Assembly (NCBI GenBank): GCA_964522605.1 | Contig: CAZFWV010000177.1 | Coordinates: forward strand, 1 to 13,589 | DNA length: 13,589 nucleotides | Reading direction: 5' to 3' | Origin: CAVZLD01 sp964522605 | GTDB lineage: Bacteria; Planctomycetota; Planctomycetia; Pirellulales; Pirellulaceae | Shown: positions 1-7,200 of the stretch, piece by piece | Layout: each line of letters opens with the position of its first letter | How positions within the stretch are numbered: the stretch's first letter is position 1 | Made by a program: the position numbers and the translations under genes | The notes under the pieces: generated by a model | The model's input: only the letters and a program-made list of their open reading frames with translations | Told to the model about the DNA's origin: nothing | Databases searched by the model: none

Positions 1-342
1 CGGCTCGCAATAGATCGGGACCGGATGGCCCAGATAGAAAGGAAACAATCGCAGGTCATCCAATCCGAAGAGGTGGTCTGCATGATCATGGGTAAAGAGA
101 ACGGCGTGCACAATTCCGATCCGCTCGCGTAATAATTGGAAGCGCAGGTCGGGAGGCGTATCGATCAAGAGGATGCCGTTCGGCAACCCGACTGCCACGG
201 CACACCGCGTGCGACGGTCGTGCGGGTCCTCGCTCTGGCACACGGCACAGGGGCATCCAATACTGGGAACCCCCACAGAGGTTCCGGTCCCGAGGACCAC
301 CCATTGATGGCGGATGTCGGAGGTCGTGTAGGAGACTGTCAA
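1..342 (-). CDS. PhnP-like metallo-beta-lactamase-fold hydrolase, N-terminal part (cut by window start)
   Basis: The minus strand encodes 114 residues before the window ends. The segment LFTHDHADHLFGLDDLR (about residues 82-98) carries the HxHxDH metal-binding signature of metallo-beta-lactamase-fold hydrolases. Near the N-terminus, GTGTSVGVPSIGCPCAVC (18-35) has the CxCxxC spacing that binds a structural zinc in the PhnP branch, and LIDTPPDLR (59-67) is the usual strand before it. Such enzymes are cytoplasmic phosphodiesterases; the substrate here cannot be told. The start is the TTG at 342-340: no ATG lies upstream in frame, and GAAGG (350-354 on this strand) sits 7 nt before it. The ATG-initiated frame overlapping this stretch gives no family pattern. 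The gene is divergent from secA. The C-terminal half and any operon partners lie outside the window. Confidence 0.88.
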   Translation of the reverse strand, partial: MTVSYTTSDIRHQWVVLGTGTSVGVPSIGCPCAVCQSEDPHDRRTRCAVAVGLPNGILLIDTPPDLRFQLLRERIGIVHAVLFTHDHADHLFGLDDLRLFPFYLGHPVPIYCEP

Positions 343-349
343 TGAGAAA

Positions 350-354
350 CCTTC
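350..354 (-). promoter_or_regulatory. Ribosome binding site deciding the TTG start of the MBL-fold gene
   Basis: On the minus strand GAAGG lies 7 nt before the TTG at 342-340. It is the only start in this frame with a Shine-Dalgarno at a good distance, so it fixes the start of the hydrolase, which has no ATG candidate upstream of its conserved N-terminal motif. Confidence 0.6.
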
Positions 355-427
355 GTGAAATGGTCGTGAGGGGGAAGGACCGTTTGGGTTTGCTTCCGAG
401 CGGTGAGAGATCGTGAGGCAAACGCGG

Positions 428-454
428 TTGACCACATAGTGGAGTCGTTATAAG
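428..454 (+). promoter_or_regulatory. Candidate sigma70-type promoter for secA
   Basis: TTGACC (428-433) and TATAAG (449-454) resemble -35 and -10 boxes. The 15-bp spacer is shorter than the usual 17, so this is tentative. It lies about 105 bp before the secA ATG, inside the divergent intergenic region (343-561), and the -10 box overlaps the dyad at 451-475. Confidence 0.35.
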
Positions 455-475
455 CTACTGTGCAGAAATAGCTTA
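451..475. promoter_or_regulatory. Perfect 7-bp dyad over the candidate secA -10 box
   Basis: TAAGCTA (451-457) and TAGCTTA (469-475) form a perfect inverted repeat with an 11-nt gap. The left arm overlaps the candidate -10 box, and the dyad covers the predicted start of transcription. This is where a repressor operator would lie, or the RNA could form a weak stem. No regulator is encoded nearby, so the role is unproven. Confidence 0.3.
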
Positions 476-561
476 CGTTAATCGGTCTGCGCCACATTCG
501 CCCCGGTAATGGGGTGAGTCTGGACTTTCGGAGAAGCCCACCAGCAGGGCGCCACAGCATC

Positions 562-3500
562 ATGAACGTTCTGGAACGCATTTGGGAATTGATGGGCCTG
601 TTCTTCACGTGGGTGCTCCGCGGTTTCGAACGCGGCATCACGTCGGTCTTCGGCTCCCAGAATGCCCGATACATCAAGCGTCTGCAAGGCAAGGTCGATG
701 CGATCAACAGTCTGGAGCCGAAGTATGAGGCGATGTCGGACGAGGAGTTGCGACAGCAGACGGAGAAGTTTCGTGCGCGACTGGCGGAGGGCGAGACGCT
801 AGATGATCTGTTGGTCGAGGCGTTCGCGGTCTGTCGAGAGGCGGGGCGGCGGTTTCTGGGAATGCGCCATTTCGACGTCCAGTTGATGGGCGGCATGGTA
901 CTGCACAGCGGTGCGATCGCGGAAATGGTGACGGGCGAAGGCAAGACGCTGGTGGCGACTCTGCCGGCCTACCTGAATGGGCTTTCGGGACAAGGCGTCC
1001 ATGTGGTCACCGTCAATGACTACTTGGCGCGTCGCGATATGGAATGGATGGGTCCGCTCTACTTAAACCTCGGACTGACCGTGGGAGCGATCCAGAGCGA
1101 CATGGATTCGGGAGAGCGACAAAAGGCCTACGAGTGCGATATCACGTATGGAACGAACAACGAATTCGGTTTCGATTACTTGCGTGACAACATGCGGCCG
1201 GCCGCGAAGGGTGACAATCGCTATCCGCGAGAATACCAGCAATCGCAGGGACGTCTGCATTTCGCCATCATCGACGAAGTCGACAACATCCTCATCGATG
1301 AAGCGCGTACGCCGCTGATCATCTCGGGGCGCGCCCACGAGAATATTCGCAAGTATGCCGATGCAGATCGAGTGGCACGGCAGTTGCGCAAAGGCGAACA
1401 TTTTGAGGTCAATGAGAAAGACCACACGGTCAACTTGACGGATGCGGGGGTTCGTGAGGCCGAGCGGTTGGCCGGAGTGGAAAGTTTCTACACGGCCGGC
1501 AACATGGAGTGGCCGCATCTCATCGACAATGCGCTGAAAGCCCATTACCTCTACAAGCTCGATGTGAATTACGTCATTAAGGAAGGGCGGATCGTCATCG
1601 TCGATGAGTTCACCGGCCGACTGATGGAAGGGCGCCAGTGGAGTGACGGTTTGCATCAGGCGGTCGAGGCCAAAGAGGGAGTGAAGATTAAGGAGGAAAC
1701 CCAGACCCTGGCGACGATTACGCTGCAGAACTTCTTCAAGCTCTACGGCAAAATTTGCGGGATGACCGGAACGGCGATGACGGAGGCGAATGAGTTCTGG
1801 AAGATCTACGGGCTGGATGTAATTGCAATTCCGACGAATCGTGAGCTCGAGCGTCGTGAGTTTTCCGACGTGATCTACTGCACGGAGGAGGAAAAGTACA
1901 AGGCGATCGCGGACGAAATCGAGCAACTCCACAAATGGGACTCGATCACGGTTGGCAAGGAAACACGCACCGGGACGATTCTCAAGCAGGATGAAGAAAC
2001 GCTCGTCTTTCAGCCTCGAGGTGCGCAGCAGCAGGAAAAGATTCCGCAGAAGAAGGTTCAGCACATTCAGCGCAAGGGGCGACCTGTGCTGGTCGGGACC
2101 ACCTCGATCGAGAAGAGCGAGCGGCTCTCGGGAATGCTCGAACGACGCGGCATTCCCCACCAGGTATTGAACGCCAAGCATCACAAGCGCGAGGCGGAAA
2201 TTGTGGCCCAGGCGGGTCGTGTCGGAGCCGTTACGATTGCCACGAACATGGCCGGCCGCGGAACGGACATCATCTTGGGCGGCAATCCGGAAACGATGGC
2301 TTGGGCCGTGCTCCAGGACAAATACGAGACACGCCTCGATGTGCCGCGCGAAGAATGGGATCAGTTGGTCAGCGAGATTGAAACGCGGGAGCGGATGCGC
2401 GAGGAAGGCAGTCACGTCAAGCAACTCGGCGGATTGCATGTGATCGGGACGGAACGGCACGAGGCGCGACGAATCGACCTCCAGTTGCGCGGCCGTTGCG
2501 GACGGCAAGGTGATCCGGGCAGCAGCCGCTTTTACCTTTCGCTGCGCGATGACCTGATGCGCATCTTCGCCGGCGAATGGGTCGAGAAGATCCTCAAATC
2601 CTGGGGCGGATGGCAGGAAGGCGACGCGATCGAGAGTCCGATGGTGACACGGCGGATTGAAGCCGCTCAGAAGAAAGTCGAAGAGCGCAACTTCGAGATT
2701 CGTAAGAATCTGCTCGAGTACGACGAGGTGATGGATGAGCAGCGGAAGCGCGTCTACGGCTATCGCCAAGCCATTCTTGAAGGGGTCAACTGCAAGGATT
2801 TGATCCTGCAGATGATCGATGAGCAAGTAAACGCCAATCTCCAGCAGATCCTCAAGCCGAATTATGGTCTGGAGACCTTCGCCGCTTGGGCCGCCAATCG
2901 CCTCTCCACGCCACTTGATGCGCGCGACTTTCGTGATGTCGATTTTCCCACCGCCGAACGAATTGCGAAGGAGGAGGCGGAGCGGGCCGCCGAAACGCAG
3001 GTCATCGATGCGATCGACGAGAATCTCCCGGAAGATGAATCGCCGGAAGACTGGAACTGGGAAGCCCTCGCCAATCTCGCGAATGCGCGCTGGGGATTGC
3101 ATCTTCGCGAACGGGATCTGAAGAAGCTTGGTCGTGACCAGGTGGGCGAGTTTCTGATTGATGAAGCCCGCGCGGCGATCGACAAGATTGATCTGAGCGA
3201 AGGCGCCGAATTCCTCGATGAGAAATTCCCGCTCAAGACGGCCTGCGGATGGGTCCGCCACAAATTCGGACTTGAAGTCTCGCTTGACGAAATCCAAGGA
3301 CTTGAAGCGTCCGCCATTATCCAGTTGGTGCGCGACCGGGCCGTCGCCGCTTACGAGGAGAAAGAATCCGAATATCCGGTGATGGCGGGCCTCTATCGGT
3401 TCAGTCAGCGCACTAGCGCGACCGGCCCACCCCGGATCGATCGACAATCGCTCGGACAATGGGCCCAGCAGCGATTCGATGTCGCGATTGATTTGGATGA

Positions 3501-4254
3501 GCTGAAGAACAAGCCGCGGGAAGAGATTCATGGCTTGTTGCTCGATCACAGTCGCGCTTGGCAGAAGCGAGCCAACGAAGCGGTTCGCTCGGTTCGGGAA
3601 AAACTGAAGCAACTCTCCGGGGCTCCGGTCTCCAGGACAGCGGGTGATCGAGTCGAGACGAACGGTGCGATGAACTCGCTGACCGATTGGCTTCACCAGA
3701 GTCTGCAAGTGGATGTGCCAACGGAAGATCTGGAAGGCCTCGATCGCGAAAAACTCGAAGCGAGACTGCTCAACGCCGTCGAAGATCGCTATCGGCCAGA
3801 AATTCGCCGTATGGAACGGCAACTGGTCTTGCAGCTGGTTGACAGCTCTTGGAAAGACCATTTGCTGGCCATGGATCACTTGCGCAGTGCCGTCGGCTTG
3901 GTGGGTTATGCACAGGTTGACCCGAAAGTCGAATACAAGCGGGAAGGCCGCAAGCTGTTCGAGCAAATGTGGAACTCGATCGCGCAGCGGGTTACCGATC
4001 TGGTTTTTCGCATGGAATTGCTCGATGAACGTTTCGTCGGCTCCACATGGGTGGAGACCTCCGCCGTCCATGAAGCGGCTCCAACAACGAGCGAGATGGC
4101 CCAAGAGCAGGACGATGCGATCCGAGCCAGTCAGTCGGAGGAAAAGATCGAGACGATCCGAAATCGCGGAGACCGCGTCGGTCGGAATGATCCATGTCCC
4201 TGCGGCAGTGGGAAAAAATACAAGAACTGCTGTTTGCGAGCCCGCGCCAGCTAA
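562..4254 (+). CDS. secA: SecA, preprotein translocase ATPase, enlarged form
   Basis: SecA is the ATP motor that pushes unfolded preproteins through SecYEG. The protein has about 1230 residues, far above the 840-900 of well-studied SecAs. Visible motifs are TGEGKT Walker A (124-129), DEVD Walker B (238-241), NMAGRGTD (562-569), GRCGRQGDPGSSR (644-656, with Cys where Ser or Ala is usual), the scaffold helix EERNFEIRKNLLEYDEVMDE, the segment DSSWKDHLLAMDHLR, and a C-terminal zinc motif CPCGSGKKYKNCC with Cys1212, 1214, 1223 and 1224. Two insertions explain the size. One is about 46 residues (458-503) inside nucleotide-binding domain 2. The other is a run of about five repeats of a wing-like helical module (770 to about 1085). 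I chose ATG 562 because MNVLERIWELMG resembles a SecA N-terminus. GTG 514 in the same frame would add 16 residues. Both have weak ribosome sites. Confidence 0.97.
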   Translation: MNVLERIWELMGLFFTWVLRGFERGITSVFGSQNARYIKRLQGKVDAINSLEPKYEAMSDEELRQQTEKFRARLAEGETLDDLLVEAFAVCREAGRRFLGMRHFDVQLMGGMVLHSGAIAEMVTGEGKTLVATLPAYLNGLSGQGVHVVTVNDYLARRDMEWMGPLYLNLGLTVGAIQSDMDSGERQKAYECDITYGTNNEFGFDYLRDNMRPAAKGDNRYPREYQQSQGRLHFAIIDEVDNILIDEARTPLIISGRAHENIRKYADADRVARQLRKGEHFEVNEKDHTVNLTDAGVREAERLAGVESFYTAGNMEWPHLIDNALKAHYLYKLDVNYVIKEGRIVIVDEFTGRLMEGRQWSDGLHQAVEAKEGVKIKEETQTLATITLQNFFKLYGKICGMTGTAMTEANEFWKIYGLDVIAIPTNRELERREFSDVIYCTEEEKYKAIADEIEQLHKWDSITVGKETRTGTILKQDEETLVFQPRGAQQQEKIPQKKVQHIQRKGRPVLVGTTSIEKSERLSGMLERRGIPHQVLNAKHHKREAEIVAQAGRVGAVTIATNMAGRGTDIILGGNPETMAWAVLQDKYETRLDVPREEWDQLVSEIETRERMREEGSHVKQLGGLHVIGTERHEARRIDLQLRGRCGRQGDPGSSRFYLSLRDDLMRIFAGEWVEKILKSWGGWQEGDAIESPMVTRRIEAAQKKVEERNFEIRKNLLEYDEVMDEQRKRVYGYRQAILEGVNCKDLILQMIDEQVNANLQQILKPNYGLETFAAWAANRLSTPLDARDFRDVDFPTAERIAKEEAERAAETQVIDAIDENLPEDESPEDWNWEALANLANARWGLHLRERDLKKLGRDQVGEFLIDEARAAIDKIDLSEGAEFLDEKFPLKTACGWVRHKFGLEVSLDEIQGLEASAIIQLVRDRAVAAYEEKESEYPVMAGLYRFSQRTSATGPPRIDRQSLGQWAQQRFDVAIDLDELKNKPREEIHGLLLDHSRAWQKRANEAVRSVREKLKQLSGAPVSRTAGDRVETNGAMNSLTDWLHQSLQVDVPTEDLEGLDREKLEARLLNAVEDRYRPEIRRMERQLVLQLVDSSWKDHLLAMDHLRSAVGLVGYAQVDPKVEYKREGRKLFEQMWNSIAQRVTDLVFRMELLDERFVGSTWVETSAVHEAAPTTSEMAQEQDDAIRASQSEEKIETIRNRGDRVGRNDPCPCGSGKKYKNCCLRARAS
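2869..3816 (+). repeat. Five tandem wing-like modules inside SecA (protein-level repeat)
   Basis: Five segments align by eye at about 45-50 residues each, starting near nucleotides 2869, 3058, 3232, 3442 and 3670. Shared features are a leading hydrophobic helix, usually with Trp (FAAWAANRL, LANLANARWGL, ACGWVRHKFGL, LGQWAQQRFDV, LTDWLHQSLQV), then an L/V-x-L/V turn, then an acidic 'DL..L' helix and a longer amphipathic helix. The fifth copy runs straight into the canonical scaffold helix and is the one equivalent to the single module of ordinary SecA. The copies are diverged, so the duplication is old and is not visible as DNA repeats. Confidence 0.6.
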
Positions 4255-4401
4255 TCGCTCTCGGGCGATTCGGTCGCGCGCTGTCGGCCAGCGAACAGGT
4301 GTTCGAAGAATTGCTCTTGCTGCGAGTCCACCGTGTTCACCGGATGAAGTGCCGACGGTCCCGTCTGCCTGCAATCGCGCGACCTGGGAAAGGAATCCCC
4401 C

Positions 4402-5748
4402 GTGAGTTGGCTTCTCAACGTCGGGTACCTGTTGCTGCTGTTGTTGCTTGCGCCGTGGTTGGCCTGGAACGGCTGGAGACGAGGAAAGTATCGACAGGGC
4501 TGGGGCTGCAAGTTCTTCGGAGCGGTTCCCGAACGCTCGGGGAGCCGGCCTTGCATTTGGTTTCACGCCGTCAGCGTCGGCGAAGTCAACCTGCTGCAGA
4601 GTCTGCTGCGTGAATCGAGTCTGGTGGGCGAGTTGGATTGCGTGATCACCAGCACGACGCGTTCCGGGTACGAACTGGCCAAACAGAAATACCCACAGCA
4701 TCTGGTGGCCTACTGTCCGCTCGACTTCAGCTGGGCGGTGCAACGCACACTCCGGCGTTTCCGGCCCGATTTGCTGGTTCTCACCGAATTGGAACTCTGG
4801 CCGAATCTGATTCGTCTGACCGATCGCCAGGGCATTCCAATCGCAATTGTCAACGGTCGACTGGGCGATGCGAGTTATCGAGGATACCAACGGATCCGGC
4901 GATTGATCGCCCCCATCCTGCGTCGAGTTGCGTGGATCGGTGCTCAGACCGAAGAGTATGCGCAACGCTTTGTGGACCTGGGCGCCGATCCGGCGCGGGT
5001 GATTGTCACCGGGTCGATGAAATTCGATGGTGCGGAAACCGACCGAGACAATCCCCGGACGCGTCAACTGGCCGATCTGGCCGGACTGCAACCTTCCGAC
5101 GTTCTGTTCCTGGCTGGCAGCACGCAGGAGCCAGAGGAGCGATTGGCGCTGGAGACCTTTCGCCAACTGGTCGTTGAGCATCCTCGACTACGGCTGATTT
5201 TGGTCCCGCGTCACCCCGAGCGATTCGACGCGGTGGCGGAGTTGCTGCAATCGTCGGGTGTCGTATGGCAACGCCGCAGCCAACTGCCCGATCTGCCGAA
5301 TCATTCGGCCCGCGTCTTACTGGTTGACACGATCGGCGAGTTAGGAGCTTGGTGGGGAGTGGCTCAGATCGCCTACGTGGGCGGCAGCCTGGGCGATCGG
5401 GGGGGACAGAACATGCTCGAGCCGGCCGCGTACGGGGCCGCTGTATCCTTCGGTCCCAATACCTGGAACTTCCGTGACATCGTCCAGCGATTACTGCAGG
5501 AGGATGCTGCGACGGTTGTCCAGGACGGAGCCGCCCTGACCCGATTCGTCGACCGTTGTCTGCGGGATTCTCGGTTCCGCGAGCATCTGGGTCAAAATGC
5601 ACAGCGTTTAGTGCGTAAGAATCAAGGCGCAACGCGTCTCACCTGCTTGACGCTCCGACAACTGCTGACTCCTCCGAAGGATCGCTCGCATGTTTCGGCG
5701 GCCGAGTCGGGTTGTGCCCATGCGACGCGCTCACGAAAATCCGCTTAA
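4402..5748 (+). CDS. waaA: 3-deoxy-D-manno-octulosonic acid (Kdo) transferase
   Basis: WaaA (KdtA) transfers Kdo from CMP-Kdo to lipid A precursor on the cytoplasmic face of the inner membrane. The 448-residue protein begins with one hydrophobic anchor (about residues 5-22, rich in Leu), then HAVSVGEV (55-62), whose Glu61 matches the catalytic Glu of the family. TELELWPN (128-135), FLAGSTQEPEE, LVPRHPER and GGSLGDRGGQNMLEPAAYG (near 327-345) are GT-B/Kdo transferase signatures. The length is close to the usual 420-440. The start is GTG 4402, with AAAGGA ending 6 nt upstream. The gene lies 147 bp after secA; that gap shows no convincing gene or terminator, so co-transcription is possible. Its presence implies an LPS-bearing outer membrane. 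Confidence 0.95.
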   Translation: MSWLLNVGYLLLLLLLAPWLAWNGWRRGKYRQGWGCKFFGAVPERSGSRPCIWFHAVSVGEVNLLQSLLRESSLVGELDCVITSTTRSGYELAKQKYPQHLVAYCPLDFSWAVQRTLRRFRPDLLVLTELELWPNLIRLTDRQGIPIAIVNGRLGDASYRGYQRIRRLIAPILRRVAWIGAQTEEYAQRFVDLGADPARVIVTGSMKFDGAETDRDNPRTRQLADLAGLQPSDVLFLAGSTQEPEERLALETFRQLVVEHPRLRLILVPRHPERFDAVAELLQSSGVVWQRRSQLPDLPNHSARVLLVDTIGELGAWWGVAQIAYVGGSLGDRGGQNMLEPAAYGAAVSFGPNTWNFRDIVQRLLQEDAATVVQDGAALTRFVDRCLRDSRFREHLGQNAQRLVRKNQGATRLTCLTLRQLLTPPKDRSHVSAAESGCAHATRSRKSA

Positions 5749-5785
5749 ATCCTGCTCACAGTCCCCAACGAATCGGCAGAATCTC

Positions 5786-5815
5786 GTGATTTCGGCAGCA
5801 AGCCCTGCGAATCAC
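5786..5815 (+). other. Bulged hairpin between waaA and metK
   Basis: GTGATTTCGGCAG (5786-5798) can pair with CTGCGAATCAC (5805-5815), giving 11 base pairs with two single-base bulges and a 6-nt loop. No U-run follows, so it is not a standard intrinsic terminator. It lies about 190 nt before metK and upstream of the candidate metK promoter, so it more likely belongs to the 3' end of the waaA transcript. The 5749-6003 gap shows no small gene and no SAM riboswitch pattern that I recognise. Confidence 0.3.
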
Positions 5816-5914
5816 CGGGGAGACCACGGACACGGGCGCGATCGTGCTTTGATCCCCCTGACGCTTCCGCTCCGCGGGAATCGGCCTCTCGCTTTCTCCC
5901 GCGCCGCTTGCTGG

Positions 5915-5942
5915 TTGCGGATTTGGGAGGCTACCGTTTATA
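5915..5942 (+). promoter_or_regulatory. Candidate sigma70-type promoter for metK
   Basis: TTGCGG (5915-5920) and TTTATA (5937-5942) are separated by 16 bp and resemble -35 and -10 boxes. They lie about 60 bp before the metK start, which would give a leader of roughly 50 nt. This would let metK be transcribed apart from secA-waaA. Confidence 0.4.
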
Positions 5943-5990
5943 GTTGTGCGTTTGGGTTGTCCGGTCGTTTTGCGCCCGCAGTAATGCAAA

Positions 5991-5996
5991 GAGGAG
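5991..5996 (+). promoter_or_regulatory. Ribosome binding site fixing the GTG start of metK
   Basis: GAGGAG lies 7 nt before GTG 6004. An in-frame TTG at 5944 would add 20 residues with no family resemblance, so this site decides the start. Confidence 0.75.
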
Positions 5997-6003
5997 TTCA
6001 AAG

Positions 6004-7191
6004 GTGTCCAAAGGTAAGTTTCTGTTCACCAGTGAGTCGGTCAGCATGGGACATCCGGATAAGCTGGCCGACCAGATTTCCGACGGGATTCTGGATGCCC
6101 TCTTTGCTCAGGATCCCTACAGCCGCGTCGCATGCGAAACGCTCGTGACAACCGGGATTGCCGTCATTGCGGGAGAAATCACCACGCGAGCGAACGTGGA
6201 CTACTCCGACATCGTCCGACGCACGATTCGAGACGTCGGTTACATCGATGATCAGATGGGAATCTGTGCCGATACGTGCGCGGTCATGGTGTCGATGGAC
6301 AAGCAGAGCCCGGACATTGCCCAGGGAGTTGATGCGGACGAGGCGAAGGGGAAGGACATTGGAGCCGGCGATCAGGGACTAATGTTCGGGTACGCGTGCA
6401 GTGATACGCCCGAGTTGATGCCGATGCCGATCGCTCTGGCCCATCGCGTCTTGGCGCGTCTGACCGAAGCACGCCAGACGGGAGAGGTTTCCTGGTTGCG
6501 GCCCGACAGTAAGAGTCAGGTGACGGTGGAATACGAAGGCAATCGGCCCGTGCGGATCGACACGGTCGTTGTTTCGACGCAGCACGATCCTTCCGTCTCC
6601 AACCAGGAGATTCGCAACTTTGTGATCGAACAGGTTGTCAAGCCATTGCTGCCTGCCGAACTCATCCGCGGGAACGTGACCTATCACATCAATCCGACCG
6701 GGCGCTTCGTCGTCGGAGGTCCTCAGGGTGACTGCGGATTGACAGGCAGGAAGATTATCGTCGATACCTACGGAGGCTGGGGCCGACACGGGGGTGGCGC
6801 CTTCAGTGGAAAGGACCCCACAAAAGTGGATCGTAGCGCCGCCTACATGGCGCGCCACGTTGCCAAGAACATTGTCGCCGCCGGTTTGGCCGAACGCTGT
6901 GAAGTTCAGTTGGCCTACGCGATTGGGGTTACCGATCCGGTCAGCGTGCTCGTCGATACCGAAGGTACGGGACGCGTGGAAGACGAACGAATTTGTCAGG
7001 CGGTTCGTGAGTTCTTTCCCTTGTCACCGCGTGGAATCATTGAATACCTCGATCTGCGTCGCCCCATTTTCCAGAAGACGGCCTCCGGCGGACACTTTGG
7101 TCGGTCGGAGCCCGAGTTTACCTGGGAACGAACCGAACGGGCGCAGGAGTTGGCGGACAGCGTACTTTCGGCCGACGCCGTATCGGGTTAG
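6004..7191 (+). CDS. metK: S-adenosylmethionine synthetase
   Basis: MetK makes S-adenosylmethionine from methionine and ATP in the cytoplasm. The 395-residue product matches the usual family length. SESVSMGHPDKLADQISD (10-27) carries the conserved His17 and Asp19 of the ATP/methionine site. GAGDQGLMFG (120-129) and GRHGGGAFSGKDPTKVDRSA (260-279) are the two family signatures, and the phosphate-binding glycine-rich loop is intact. The start is GTG 6004, supported by GAGGAG at 5991-5996. A candidate promoter lies just upstream. The next gene starts 9 bp after the stop, so the two are probably co-transcribed, though that gene has no evident link to SAM. Confidence 0.98.
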   Translation: MSKGKFLFTSESVSMGHPDKLADQISDGILDALFAQDPYSRVACETLVTTGIAVIAGEITTRANVDYSDIVRRTIRDVGYIDDQMGICADTCAVMVSMDKQSPDIAQGVDADEAKGKDIGAGDQGLMFGYACSDTPELMPMPIALAHRVLARLTEARQTGEVSWLRPDSKSQVTVEYEGNRPVRIDTVVVSTQHDPSVSNQEIRNFVIEQVVKPLLPAELIRGNVTYHINPTGRFVVGGPQGDCGLTGRKIIVDTYGGWGRHGGGAFSGKDPTKVDRSAAYMARHVAKNIVAAGLAERCEVQLAYAIGVTDPVSVLVDTEGTGRVEDERICQAVREFFPLSPRGIIEYLDLRRPIFQKTASGGHFGRSEPEFTWERTERAQELADSVLSADAVSG

Positions 7192-7200
7192 CAGACGAGC

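Noticed and set aside
2491..2529. Cys in SecA motif GRCGRQGDPGSSR as a sign of a dead motor
   Set aside because: The variable position is usually Ser or Ala and is not the arginine finger. The flanking arginines and all nucleotide motifs are intact, so activity should be kept.
4253..4270. Hairpin AATCGC / GCGATT at the secA stop as a terminator
   Set aside because: The stem is 6 bp, overlaps the stop codon, and has no following U-run, so an intrinsic terminator is not supported.
1063..5181. Open frame of 1372 codons on the minus strand, antisense to secA and waaA
   Set aside because: It mirrors the codon pattern of two certain genes on the other strand, crosses their junction, and shows no family motif, signal or domain order. 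It is a composition effect in GC-rich coding DNA.
5944..6003. Upstream TTG start for metK adding 20 residues
   Set aside because: The added residues do not resemble the family, and GAGGAG sits 7 nt before GTG 6004, which gives the normal MetK N-terminus.
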